The translations under genes and the position numbers were made by a program. 6,999 nt of DNA, from the NCBI GenBank assembly GCA_023402505.1, contig JAEYGD010000063.1:1-6999 (forward strand), given 5' to 3'. Shown here one piece after another: positions 1 to 5,604 of this stretch. The notes beneath the pieces were generated by a model. It saw only the letters and a list, made by a program, of their open reading frames with translations. It had not been told where the DNA came from and ran no database searches. Position 1 is the stretch's first letter, and every line of letters starts with the position of its first letter. This DNA comes from Actinomycetes bacterium. GTDB lineage: Bacteria > Actinomycetota > Actinomycetes > Mycobacteriales > Micromonosporaceae.

Positions 1-83
1 CCATCGCACTTGCTGCCCTTGAGGAACAGCTTCATCTTCTCCCGCCGGCAACGGCGGCAGTCAGCACCGGTGTAACGAGCCAT
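1..83 (-). CDS. rpsD: 30S ribosomal protein S4, N-terminal fragment (runs off the window)
   Basis: Only the first 27 codons are present; the gene continues past the left edge. The visible start is MARYTGADCRRCRREKMKLF, which matches the N-terminus of bacterial S4. S4 binds 16S rRNA directly, nucleates assembly of the 30S body, and in many bacteria represses its own operon. Cysteines at residues 9, 12 and 26 fit the zinc-binding ('C+') form of S4, whose fourth ligand would lie outside the window. The ATG at 83-81 is preceded by a purine-rich GAGAGAG stretch that can act as ribosome binding site. It lies 14 nt after the rpsK stop, so the two are surely co-transcribed. rpoA and rplQ would be expected next, by general actinobacterial gene order. 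Confidence 0.93.
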   Translation of the reverse strand, partial: MARYTGADCRRCRREKMKLFLKGSKCD

Positions 84-97
84 CTCTCTCTAACCTC

Positions 98-505
98 TCA
101 GACCCGGCGACGCTTCGGCGGACGGCACCCGTTGTGCGGCTGCGGGGTCACGTCGGAGATCTGACCGACCTCGAGACCAACGGCCTGCAGCGAACGGATG
201 GCGGTCTCCCGGCCGGAGCCGGGGCCCTTGACGAACACGTCGACCTTGCGCATGCCGTGCTCCATCGCCCGACGCGCGGCGGCCTCGGCGGCCAGCTGCG
301 CGGCGAACGGCGTCGACTTGCGGGAGCCCTTGAAGCCGACCTGGCCGGCGGAGGCCCAGGAGATGACGGCACCGGTCGGGTCCGTGATGGACACGATGGT
401 GTTGTTGAAGGTGCTCTTGATGTGCGCCTGGCCGTGGGCGACGTTCTTGCGTTCCTTGCGCCGGACCTTCTTGACGGCGGCTCCGGCACGAGCCTTCGGT
501 GGCAT
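98..505 (-). CDS. rpsK: 30S ribosomal protein S11
   Basis: The product has 135 residues, normal for actinobacterial S11. S11 sits on the 30S platform, contacts 16S rRNA near the mRNA exit region and forms part of the cleft that holds the Shine-Dalgarno helix. The N-terminus (about residues 1-20) is basic and flexible. The conserved S11 fold follows, with the family signature from about residue 92 (VKGPGSGRE) through the C-terminal [18 protein letters not shown]. The ATG at 505-503 lies 18 nt after the rpsM stop; AGGAG and AGAAG stretches in that gap are modest ribosome binding sites, so coupling to rpsM translation is likely. It is co-directional with rpsM and rpsD, as in the classic alpha operon. 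Nothing is abnormal. Confidence 0.98.
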
Positions 506-523
506 AAGTCTTCTGCGCTCCTA

Positions 524-904
524 TTACTTCTTGCCGGGCTTCTTCTTGCCGGCGACGGTCCGCTTCGGGCCCTTGCGGGTGCGGGCGTTGGTCCGCGTCC
601 GCTGGCCGCGCACGGGCAGGCCCCGGCGGTGGCGGATGCCGGCGTAGCAGCCGATCTCGACCTTGCGGCGGATGTCCGCGGCGACCTCGCGGCGCAGGTC
701 ACCTTCAACCTTGTAGTTGGCCTCGATGTGGTCGCGGAGCTGCACGAGCTCCTCGTCCGTGAGGTCCCGGGCGCGCTTGTCCGGCGAGATGCCGGTGGCG
801 GCGAGCGTCTCCATGGCGCGGGTGCGGCCCACGCCGAAGATGTAGGTGAGCGCGATCTCCAACCGCTTGTCGCGGGGGAGATCAACGCCGGCTAGACGTG
901 CCAT
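524..904 (-). CDS. rpsM: 30S ribosomal protein S13
   Basis: This 126-residue protein begins MARLAGVDLPRDKRLEIALT, a typical S13 start. S13 is at the head of the 30S subunit, makes inter-subunit bridges with 23S rRNA and L5, and contacts P-site tRNA through its basic tail. The N-terminal helical domain (about residues 1-80) includes the GVGRTRA helix-turn region. The S13 signature around residues 88-112 reads RHRRGLPVRGQRTRTNARTR, followed by a lysine-rich tail ending KKKPGKK. I chose the ATG at 904-902, not an in-frame ATG 17 codons upstream, because family homology begins here and GAGGAG lies 11 nt before it. It follows rpmJ after an unusually long 272-nt spacer with hairpins, so separate regulation or an internal promoter is possible. 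Confidence 0.97.
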   Translation of the reverse strand: MARLAGVDLPRDKRLEIALTYIFGVGRTRAMETLAATGISPDKRARDLTDEELVQLRDHIEANYKVEGDLRREVAADIRRKVEIGCYAGIRHRRGLPVRGQRTRTNARTRKGPKRTVAGKKKPGKK

Positions 905-1176
905 GTGCGGGCGTACTCCTCGTGGTGTTGTGGCGGAGGTGTGGACCCGTCCCACCCCGCTACCGGCCGTTCCCTGTCCTTCCGGCGCCTGTCGGCGTCG
1001 GCGACCGGGAGCGGTCGTTGCCCGAGCGGGCCCCGGCCTCCGACCGGGGGTCGACCACGATGAGGTACGCGCTGCGCACTCCCGCGGCTGGGACGAGCTC
1101 TGTGATGTGTTGTGTCAGGATCTGCGGCCCGGACCGGTCGACGACCGGTCGCGGTGTCGCGACCGGCCGGATCGGC
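905..1176 (-). other. Structured rpmJ-rpsM intergenic spacer
   Basis: This 272-nt stretch has no credible gene. It is unusually long for a junction between co-directional ribosomal-protein genes. It holds three short inverted repeats: 1145-1166 (9-bp stem), 1031-1049 (CCCCGG/CCGGGG) and 1002-1017 (CGACCG/CGGTCG). The hexamer GACCGG occurs five times on the plus strand, near 1003, 1043, 1132, 1144 and 1161. I see no convincing -35/-10 pair. It may be the leader of an rpsM-rpsK-rpsD transcript and a possible site of S4 feedback, but that is inference. Confidence 0.5.
1145..1166 (-). terminator. Hairpin just downstream of rpmJ, possible attenuator or weak terminator
   Basis: CCGGTCGCG (1145-1153) and CGCGACCGG (1158-1166) form a perfect 9-bp stem around a 4-nt loop, extendable by two pairs past one mismatch. 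It begins about 10 nt after the rpmJ stop. On the transcribed (minus) strand no U-run follows, so it is not a classical intrinsic terminator. It could cause partial termination, protect a 3' end, or simply reflect high GC content. Confidence 0.35.
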
Positions 1177-1290
1177 TCAGCCCTGGCGCTGCTTGTGGCG
1201 CGGGTCGGCGCAGATGACGATGACCCGGCCGTGCCGGCGGATCACCTGGCACTTGTTGCAGATCCGCTTGACGCTCGGCTTGACCTTCAC
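1177..1290 (-). CDS. rpmJ: 50S ribosomal protein L36 (zinc-ribbon form), GTG start
   Basis: L36 is the smallest protein of the 50S subunit and stabilises 23S rRNA late in assembly. The open frame extends upstream to an ATG at 1365, but the conserved protein is only the last 37 residues, starting at a GTG codon (1290-1288): (V/M)KVKPSVKRICNKCQVIRRH and so on to KQRQG. Thirty-seven residues is the exact family length. TAAGG lies five nt upstream of the GTG, which supports this start over the ATG six codons earlier. Cys11, Cys14, Cys27 and His32 form the CxxC...CxxxxH zinc site, so this is the zinc-dependent 'C+' paralogue. It sits 91 nt after infA, the usual infA-rpmJ pairing, and was probably transcribed with it. 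Confidence 0.95.
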   Translation of the reverse strand: MKVKPSVKRICNKCQVIRRHGRVIVICADPRHKQRQG

Positions 1291-1381
1291 GGTTGCCTTA
1301 CTTCCCATCTGGCCCGGCGACGCGGTGACCGCGACTCCGGGCGACGAAGACGGACAGGGACTCACCCGGCCGCCGTCAGGC

Positions 1382-1603
1382 TTACTTGTAGCGGTAGACG
1401 ATGCGCCCTCGGGTCAGGTCGTACGGCGAGAGTTCGACGACGACCCGGTCCTCCGGCAGGATGCGGATGTAGTGCTGCCGCATCTTGCCGCTGATGTGAG
1501 CCAGCACCTTGTGACCGTTCGCGAGCTCCACCCGGAACATGGCGTTCGGCAGGGGCTCGATGACCCGGCCCTCGATCTCGATGGCTCCGTCTTTTTTCGG
1601 CAT
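1382..1603 (-). CDS. infA: Translation initiation factor IF-1
   Basis: IF1 binds the A site of the 30S subunit during initiation, blocks premature tRNA entry and aids IF2 and IF3. The 73-residue protein is a single S1/OB fold. Family landmarks are GAIEIEGRVIEPLPNAMFRV near the start, NGHKVLAHISGKMR in the middle, and DRVVVELSPYDLTRGRIVYR near the end. I chose the ATG at 1603-1601, not the ORF's upstream ATG at 1729, because IF1 homology begins with MPKKDGAIEIEG. GGAGG lies immediately upstream but only 2 nt from the ATG, which is unusually close. Codons 3-4 form an A6 run, odd in such GC-rich DNA. A candidate promoter lies about 160 nt upstream, suggesting that infA heads its own transcription unit. 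Confidence 0.98.
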   Translation of the reverse strand: MPKKDGAIEIEGRVIEPLPNAMFRVELANGHKVLAHISGKMRQHYIRILPEDRVVVELSPYDLTRGRIVYRYK

Positions 1604-1611
1604 GTCCTCCG
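1604..1611 (-). promoter_or_regulatory. infA ribosome binding site with very short spacing
   Basis: On the minus strand the sequence before the start reads AGCGGAGGACATG. The GGAGG core leaves only the two bases AC before the ATG, against the more usual 5-9 nt. The start codon itself is fixed by strong IF1 homology, so the short spacing appears real rather than a miscalled start. Confidence 0.6.
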
Positions 1612-1663
1612 CTGTCCTGACGTCGGTTGCTCCGGACGGCCCACAACGTCTTACACGGGATGA

Positions 1664-1677
1664 CTGATCAAGATCAG
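1664..1677. promoter_or_regulatory. Palindrome in the infA leader, possible operator
   Basis: CTGATC, a 2-nt AA spacer and GATCAG make a perfect 6+6 inverted repeat that is AT-rich relative to its surroundings. It lies 60 nt upstream of the infA ATG and downstream of the candidate promoter at 1760-1789. Its symmetry would suit a dimeric regulator, but no regulator can be named and chance is possible. Confidence 0.25.
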
Positions 1678-1704
1678 ATGGCCCGCGCCAGCCGCGGCTC
1701 CGAC

Positions 1705-1727
1705 GCCCGCCGAAGCGCAAGGCGGGC
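1705..1727 (-). other. Hairpin in the infA upstream region
   Basis: GCCCGCC (1705-1711) pairs with GGCGGGC (1721-1727) around a 9-nt loop. It follows the DUF1707 stop by about 110 nt and precedes the infA ATG by about 100 nt. If transcription starts near 1753 it would lie in the infA 5' leader. If it arrives from the DUF1707 gene it could act as a weak terminator; no U-run follows. Confidence 0.3.
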
Positions 1728-1759
1728 ATGCCGGAGTGGACGCTGTGCGCCGATCAGAA

Positions 1760-1789
1760 AGTGTACGCCCGCCTGCGCGCCCCCGCCAA
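1760..1789 (-). promoter_or_regulatory. Candidate sigma-70-type promoter for infA
   Basis: On the minus strand TTGGCG (1789-1784) is followed 18 nt later by TACACT (1765-1760). Each matches four of six positions of the primary-sigma consensus. It lies in the 231-nt gap after the DUF1707 gene and would give an infA leader of about 150 nt. An infA promoter at this junction would fit the membrane-protein gene upstream not being part of the same unit. This is by eye only. Confidence 0.4.
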
Positions 1790-1834
1790 ACCGACCGCCG
1801 ATTCGCGGCGCGGTGGGTGCGGTGAAGGGGATAT

Positions 1835-2404
1835 TCAGCCCAATTCGCCGGGAAGTTCCCGGTCTTCCGGCCGGGCCAGCTTCCGCTCCCGCTTGCGGGC
1901 CCGCTTCTCGCGCCTCCGCTGCCGCCGGCGTTCCCGCTCGGCCGCCCACCGTGCCGGCTCCCCCGACGTGATCCCGGACACGGAACGCACCAACAGCACC
2001 GCGCCCCAGGGGCCGGCGACCCAGCCCGGCCAGAAGTAGAGCAGCTCCCACGCGAGGAGCGACGTGACGGCCCAGATCGCCACCACGATCGGCACGACCG
2101 CCAGCCACGGCTCCCACACCTGCGCGAGCCACCGGACGGTGACCGGGCGACCCACCGGCACACCGACCGTCCCGTCCGGGACGGCCAGGGCGGGCGCCGT
2201 CCCGTCCGGGACGGCCAGGCCCGAGGCCGCCGGCGTGGCGGGCGCGGGCAGGTCCGCGAGCAGCGGGGCGAGTTCGCCGTACGTCTTGGCGGTGTACGCC
2301 CGCTGCAGGCGCTCGTCGTACTCGTGCAGGTCCAGGCGCCCTTCGTCGACGGCCACCCGCAACCGGTCGGCGACCGCCTGCCGGTCGGCGTCGGCCGCAC
2401 GCAT
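1835..2404 (-). CDS. DUF1707-domain membrane protein with basic C-terminal tail
   Basis: With the ATG at 2404-2402 the protein has 189 residues. Residues 1-53 (MRAADADRQAVADRL... EGRLDLHEYDERLQRAYTAKTYGEL) match the DUF1707 domain, common in actinobacterial membrane proteins and without a firm function. Residues 54-90 are an Ala/Pro/Gly/Val linker with a duplicated LAVPDGT segment. A hydrophobic stretch follows at about 100-125 and a shorter one at 126-140, probably two membrane passes. The tail (about 150-178) is extremely Arg/Lys-rich and probably cytoplasmic. DUF1707 homology begins right at the chosen ATG, with AGGGA 9 nt upstream. An in-frame GTG at 2422 would add six residues, and an ATG at 2545 would add 47 low-complexity residues and is unlikely. 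It lies between map and infA; its role there is unknown. Confidence 0.85.
   Translation of the reverse strand: MRAADADRQAVADRLRVAVDEGRLDLHEYDERLQRAYTAKTYGELAPLLADLPAPATPAASGLAVPDGTAPALAVPDGTVGVPVGRPVTVRWLAQVWEPWLAVVPIVVAIWAVTSLLAWELLYFWPGWVAGPWGAVLLVRSVSGITSGEPARWAAERERRRQRRREKRARKRERKLARPEDRELPGELG
2167..2219. repeat. Tandem 23-bp direct repeat (period 30 bp), each copy a hairpin
   Basis: Positions 2167-2189 and 2197-2219 are identical over 23 bp. Each copy holds CCGTCCC and GGGACGG around a 4-nt GTCC loop, so two 7-bp hairpins sit side by side. They lie in the DUF1707 gene and encode the repeated LAVPDGT peptide in the linker between the N-terminal domain and the first membrane segment. 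The period of exactly ten codons keeps the frame, so copy number could change without breaking the protein. Confidence 0.85.
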
Positions 2405-2532
2405 CCCGTCGCGTCCCTGCACGCGTTCCAGGATGCCACCCCCTCGCCACCGGCCGCGCTTCCCCGCCCAGCCATGATCCACCCGACATCCCGGCGGCCG
2501 GCCCCGTCCCGCGCCGGTCGATCGAACGACTA

Positions 2533-2553
2533 CCGGCCGAGCCACTCGGCCGG
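2533..2553 (-). terminator. Hairpin downstream of map, possible terminator
   Basis: CCGGCCGAG (2533-2541) and CTCGGCCGG (2545-2553) form a perfect 9-bp stem with a 3-nt loop, about 50 nt past the map stop. The downstream transcribed strand reads TAGTCGTTCG, slightly U-richer than average but not a U-tract. It is plausible as a GC-rich actinobacterial terminator separating map from the DUF1707 gene. Other GGCCGG motifs nearby make alternative pairings possible. Confidence 0.4.
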
Positions 2554-2602
2554 CCGAGCCGTCGGTCGGTGGGCTGGCCGGGTCGGGCCGGCCGAGGGCC
2601 GG

Positions 2603-3448
2603 TCAGGCCGTGGGGGCCGGCTGGCGGGCGGTGACGAGGTCCCCGAGGCGCTCCCGGCCCCCGTCCGGGGCGGTCAGCACCCACACCCCGTCCGGCAGCA
2701 GCGCCATCGTGTGCTCGACGTGCACGGCCATCGACCCGTCCCGGGTCACCACCGTCCACCCGTCGGCCAGCTCCACCGTCCGGGGCGAGCCCAGCGTGAT
2801 CATCGGCTCGATCGCCAGCGCCATGCCCGGCACCAGCCGGGGCCCCTTGCCCGGCCGCCCGTGGTTGAGCACGTGCGGATCCTGGTGCATCTCGGTGCCG
2901 ATGCCGTGGCCGCCGTATCCGTCGACGATGCCGTACCGCCCGCCCTTGCGTACCGCGGTCTCCACGGCGTGCGAGATGTCGGTGAGGCGGCCCTTGCCGC
3001 TGGCCGCGCCGCGGGCGGCGGCGGCGATTCCCGCCCACATGGCGTCCTCGGCGACGGCCGCCATCCTGAGCAGCGCCGGGTCGACGTCGCCGACCCCGAC
3101 GGTGATCGCCGCGTCGCCGTGCCAGCCGTCCAGCACCGCCCCGCAGTCGATCGAGATGAGGTCGCCGTCGCGGAGCACCTGCGACGGGGCCGGGATGGCG
3201 TGCACCACCTGCTCGTTGACCGAGGAGCAGATCGAGGCGGGGAAGCCGTGGTAGCCCTTGAACGACGGGACGGCTCCGGCCTCCCGGATGGTCGCCTCCG
3301 CGATGGCGTCCAGGTCGGCCGTGCTGACACCGGGGGTGACGGCCTCCCGCATCCGGCGCAGTGCCTCGGCGACCACCAGCCCCGCGGCCCGCATCTTCTC
3401 GATCTGGTCAGGGGTCTTCAGCTGGATGTCCAGCTGGGGACGACGCAT
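2603..3448 (-). CDS. map: Methionine aminopeptidase, type I
   Basis: This cytosolic metalloprotease removes the initiator methionine from new proteins when the second residue is small. The 281-residue product shows the pita-bread fold residues in order: His83 (in VNEQVVHAIP), metal ligands Asp101 (SIDCG) and Asp112 (WHGDAA), His181 (GGHGIG), substrate-contacting His188 (MHQDPH), and metal ligands Glu214 (AIEPM) and Glu245 (HVEHTMAL). No long insertion separates these blocks, so it is type I. Length is close to other actinobacterial enzymes, with a short N-terminal extension. The ATG at 3448-3446 has AAAGG 10 nt upstream. It follows adk after 84 nt, the standard secY-adk-map order, though a TAGAGT -10 candidate in the gap suggests its own promoter too. 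Confidence 0.98.
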   Translation of the reverse strand: MRRPQLDIQLKTPDQIEKMRAAGLVVAEALRRMREAVTPGVSTADLDAIAEATIREAGAVPSFKGYHGFPASICSSVNEQVVHAIPAPSQVLRDGDLISIDCGAVLDGWHGDAAITVGVGDVDPALLRMAAVAEDAMWAGIAAAARGAASGKGRLTDISHAVETAVRKGGRYGIVDGYGGHGIGTEMHQDPHVLNHGRPGKGPRLVPGMALAIEPMITLGSPRTVELADGWTVVTRDGSMAVHVEHTMALLPDGVWVLTAPDGGRERLGDLVTARQPAPTA

Positions 3449-3507
3449 CGGGTGGCTACCTTTCTCACCGAAGAGCGGGGCACGTCATCGCGTACCCCGC
3501 CCTTCGC

Positions 3508-3536
3508 ACTCTATCCGCCGTGCCGGGACTGCTCAG
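3508..3536 (-). promoter_or_regulatory. Candidate promoter for map
   Basis: On the minus strand CTGAGC (3536-3531), overlapping the adk stop codon, is followed 17 nt later by TAGAGT (3513-3508). The -10 matches four of six consensus positions and is a form often seen in actinobacteria. The -35 is weak (three of six). The start site would be about 55 nt before the map ATG. Confidence 0.35.
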
Positions 3537-4186
3537 CCGCCGTACGAGCGCAGGGCGTCGATGGCGCGGACGGTGACGTCCTCGACCGGCCCCGTGGCGT
3601 CGATCCCGACCAGCTTGCCCTGGGCGCCGTAGTAGTCGACCAGCGGCGCGGTCTTGTCCGCGTACTCCCGCAGGCGGGTGGCGATGGTCTCCGGCTTGTC
3701 GTCGTCGCGCTGGAACAGCTCGGCGCCGCACCGGTCGCAGACACCCTCCCGGGTGGTCGGGTCGAACTCGACGTGCCAGATCTTGCCGCAACCCCGGCAG
3801 GTGCGCCGGCCGGAGAGCCGCCGGATCACCTCGTCGTCGTCCACGACCAGCTCGAGCACGAGGTCCAGCGCGGTGCCGAGGTCGGCGAGGAGCTTGTCGA
3901 GCGCGGCGGCCTGCGGGGTCGTACGCGGGAAGCCGTCGAGGAGGAAGCCCTCACTGGCGTCCGGCTCGGCGAGCCGCTCCCGCACCATGTTGATGGTGAC
4001 CTCGTCCGGCACCAGCTCACCGGCGTCCATGTACCGCTTCGCCTCGACGCCCAGCGGGGTGCCCTGCGAGACGTTCGAGCGGAAGATGTCCCCGGTCGAG
4101 ATCTTCGGCACCGCGAGATGCGCGGCGATGAACTCGGCCTGCGTACCCTTGCCCGCGCCCGGCGGGCCAACCAGAACGAGTCTCAT
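3533..4186 (-). CDS. adk: Adenylate kinase (zinc-type LID)
   Basis: Adenylate kinase interconverts ATP + AMP and two ADP in the cytosol and sets the adenylate energy charge. The 217-residue protein has the P-loop GPPGAGKGTQ at residues 7-16, the AMP-binding segment STGDIFR (30-36), and DGFPRT (84-89). The LID (about 122-160) carries Cys130, Cys133, Cys150 and Cys153, the CxxC...CxxC zinc site of long-form kinases. The YADKTAPLVDYY segment lies near the C-terminus. Length matches the long bacterial class. The ATG at 4186-4184 directly follows the secY TAG with no gap, and no strong Shine-Dalgarno is seen, so translational coupling to secY is likely. adk after secY is a conserved arrangement in Gram-positive bacteria. 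Confidence 0.98.
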   Translation of the reverse strand: MRLVLVGPPGAGKGTQAEFIAAHLAVPKISTGDIFRSNVSQGTPLGVEAKRYMDAGELVPDEVTINMVRERLAEPDASEGFLLDGFPRTTPQAAALDKLLADLGTALDLVLELVVDDDEVIRRLSGRRTCRGCGKIWHVEFDPTTREGVCDRCGAELFQRDDDKPETIATRLREYADKTAPLVDYYGAQGKLVGIDATGPVEDVTVRAIDALRSYGG

Positions 4187-5515
4187 CTACCGCAGGAACC
4201 CTTCGTAGTTCCGCTGCATCAGTTGGCTCTCGATCTGCTTCGCCGTCTCCAGGCCGACGCCCACCATGATCAGTACCGCGACGCCGCCGAACGGGAAGTT
4301 CAGGTACTGCTGGCGGTCGAGCCAGATGAAGAAGAAGTTCGGCATGATCGAGATGATGCCGAGGTAGAGCGAGCCCGGCAGGGTGATCCGGCTGAGGATG
4401 AAGTCCAGGTAGTCGGCGGTCGGCTTGCCGGGGCGGATGCCCGGCACGAAGCCGCCGTACTTCTTCATGTTGTCCGCGACCTCGGTCGGGTTGAACGTGA
4501 TCGAGACGTAGAAGTACGTGAAGAAGATGATCAGCAGGAAGTAGACCGCGATGTAGATCGGGCTGGTCGGGTCGACCAGGTTGTTCTGGATCCACGCCTG
4601 GGTCTTGCCCGGGTCGTTCTGGTCGAAGAACTGCAGGGCCAGCTGCGGCAGGTAGAGCAGCGACGAGCCGAAGATGACCGGGATGACACCGGCCTGGTTG
4701 ACCTTCAGCGGGATGTAGGTCGACGTGCCGCCGTACATCCGCCGCCCGATCATCCGCTTGGCGTACTGCACCGGGATCCGGCGCTGCGCCTGCTCGATGA
4801 AGGTGACCGCGGTGATGATGACCAGGACCAGCGCGATGACCAGGAGGAACTTGCTCCAGCCGCCGGTCTCCTTGATCTGCCAGCCCTCGCTGGGCAGGCG
4901 GGCCGCGATGGAGGTGAAGATCAGCACGGACATGCCGTTGCCGACACCCCGGTCGGTGATCAGCTCACCGAGCCACATGACCACGCCGGTGCCGGCGGTC
5001 ATCGTCATGACCAGGATCGTCAGCGTCAGCCAGTCCGGGATGCCCGTCCCCTCGGGGATGATCGGGAACTGGTCGCACTGGTTCTGGAAGAGCTGCCCGG
5101 AGCGGGCCAGCGCCACGAACGCCGACGCCTGCAGGACACCGAGCCCCAGGGTCAGGTAGCGGGTGTACTGGGTGATCTTCGCCTGGCCGGCCTGGCCCTC
5201 CTTGCGGAGCTGCTCCAGCCGGGGGATCACCACGGTCAGCAGTTGCAGGATGATCGACGCGGTGATGTAGGGCATGATGCCCAGCGCGAAGACCGACAGC
5301 TGCAACAGCGCACCGCCGGAGAAGAGGTTGAGCAGGTTCAGGACGCCCGTGGAGCCGTTTTCCAGGGTGTCCAGGCACTTCTGCACGTTCGCGTACGACA
5401 CACCGGGGCTGGGCAGGGTCGCGCCGAGCCGGTAGATCGCGATGATGCCTACCGTGAAGAGAATCTTCTTGCGCAGGTCAGGCGTACGGAACGCACTGAG
5501 AAAGGCGGACAGCAA
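4187..5515 (-). CDS. secY: Preprotein translocase subunit SecY, TTG start
   Basis: SecY is the channel of the SecYEG translocon in the plasma membrane, used by SecA and by ribosomes. The 442-residue product is of normal length and has the ten hydrophobic segments expected. TM1 is around residues 18-36. The plug and TM2 region at about 64-93 contains FSGGALLQLSVFALGIMPYI, which carries the first SecY signature. The second signature region at about 175-200 reads GVVMWLGELITDRGVGNGMS. Cytoplasmic loops rich in Arg/Lys lie near 241-262 and 348-370 and dock SecA or the ribosome. The start at TTG (5515-5513) is chosen because AGGAGGA ends 5 nt upstream and the MLSAFLSAFRTPDLRKK start matches actinobacterial SecY. 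It follows a hairpin and a leader, so it probably has its own promoter. Confidence 0.97.
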   Translation of the reverse strand: MLSAFLSAFRTPDLRKKILFTVGIIAIYRLGATLPSPGVSYANVQKCLDTLENGSTGVLNLLNLFSGGALLQLSVFALGIMPYITASIILQLLTVVIPRLEQLRKEGQAGQAKITQYTRYLTLGLGVLQASAFVALARSGQLFQNQCDQFPIIPEGTGIPDWLTLTILVMTMTAGTGVVMWLGELITDRGVGNGMSVLIFTSIAARLPSEGWQIKETGGWSKFLLVIALVLVIITAVTFIEQAQRRIPVQYAKRMIGRRMYGGTSTYIPLKVNQAGVIPVIFGSSLLYLPQLALQFFDQNDPGKTQAWIQNNLVDPTSPIYIAVYFLLIIFFTYFYVSITFNPTEVADNMKKYGGFVPGIRPGKPTADYLDFILSRITLPGSLYLGIISIMPNFFFIWLDRQQYLNFPFGGVAVLIMVGVGLETAKQIESQLMQRNYEGFLR

Positions 5516-5520
5516 CTTCT

Positions 5521-5527
5521 TCCTCCT
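5521..5527 (-). promoter_or_regulatory. Strong secY ribosome binding site, supports the TTG start
   Basis: On the minus strand AGGAGGA is followed by AGAAG and then TTG. The near-perfect Shine-Dalgarno at 5-nt spacing, with no ATG or GTG in frame nearby, is the main reason to call the rare TTG codon as the secY start. Confidence 0.8.
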
Positions 5528-5604
5528 GCGCGAGGCGGGCCGCCGGTGATCCCTGGCGGGTCGGGGTGGGCCGGGCGAGTGCCCGATTCCATGGCTGGGA
5601 ACGG

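Noticed and set aside
134..895. Long plus-strand frame opposite rpsK and rpsM
   Set aside because: It is an antisense shadow with biased, low-complexity composition; the minus-strand S11 and S13 are certain.
1291..1365. N-terminal extension of L36 from the ATG at 1365 or 1308
   Set aside because: Conserved L36 is exactly 37 residues beginning at the GTG at 1290. The extra residues have no family counterpart and the ATG sites lack good ribosome binding sites.
1674..3038. 454-codon minus-strand frame overlapping map and the DUF1707 gene in another frame
   Set aside because: The translation is almost all Gly/Arg/Ala/Pro and shows no domain. map and the DUF1707 protein explain the same DNA in the correct frames.
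5590..5592. ATG in the secY leader opening a leader-peptide frame of about 46 codons that overlaps the secY start
   Set aside because: No Shine-Dalgarno precedes it and the predicted peptide is Pro/Arg/Gly-rich without regulatory features. The frame is open mainly because of high GC content.
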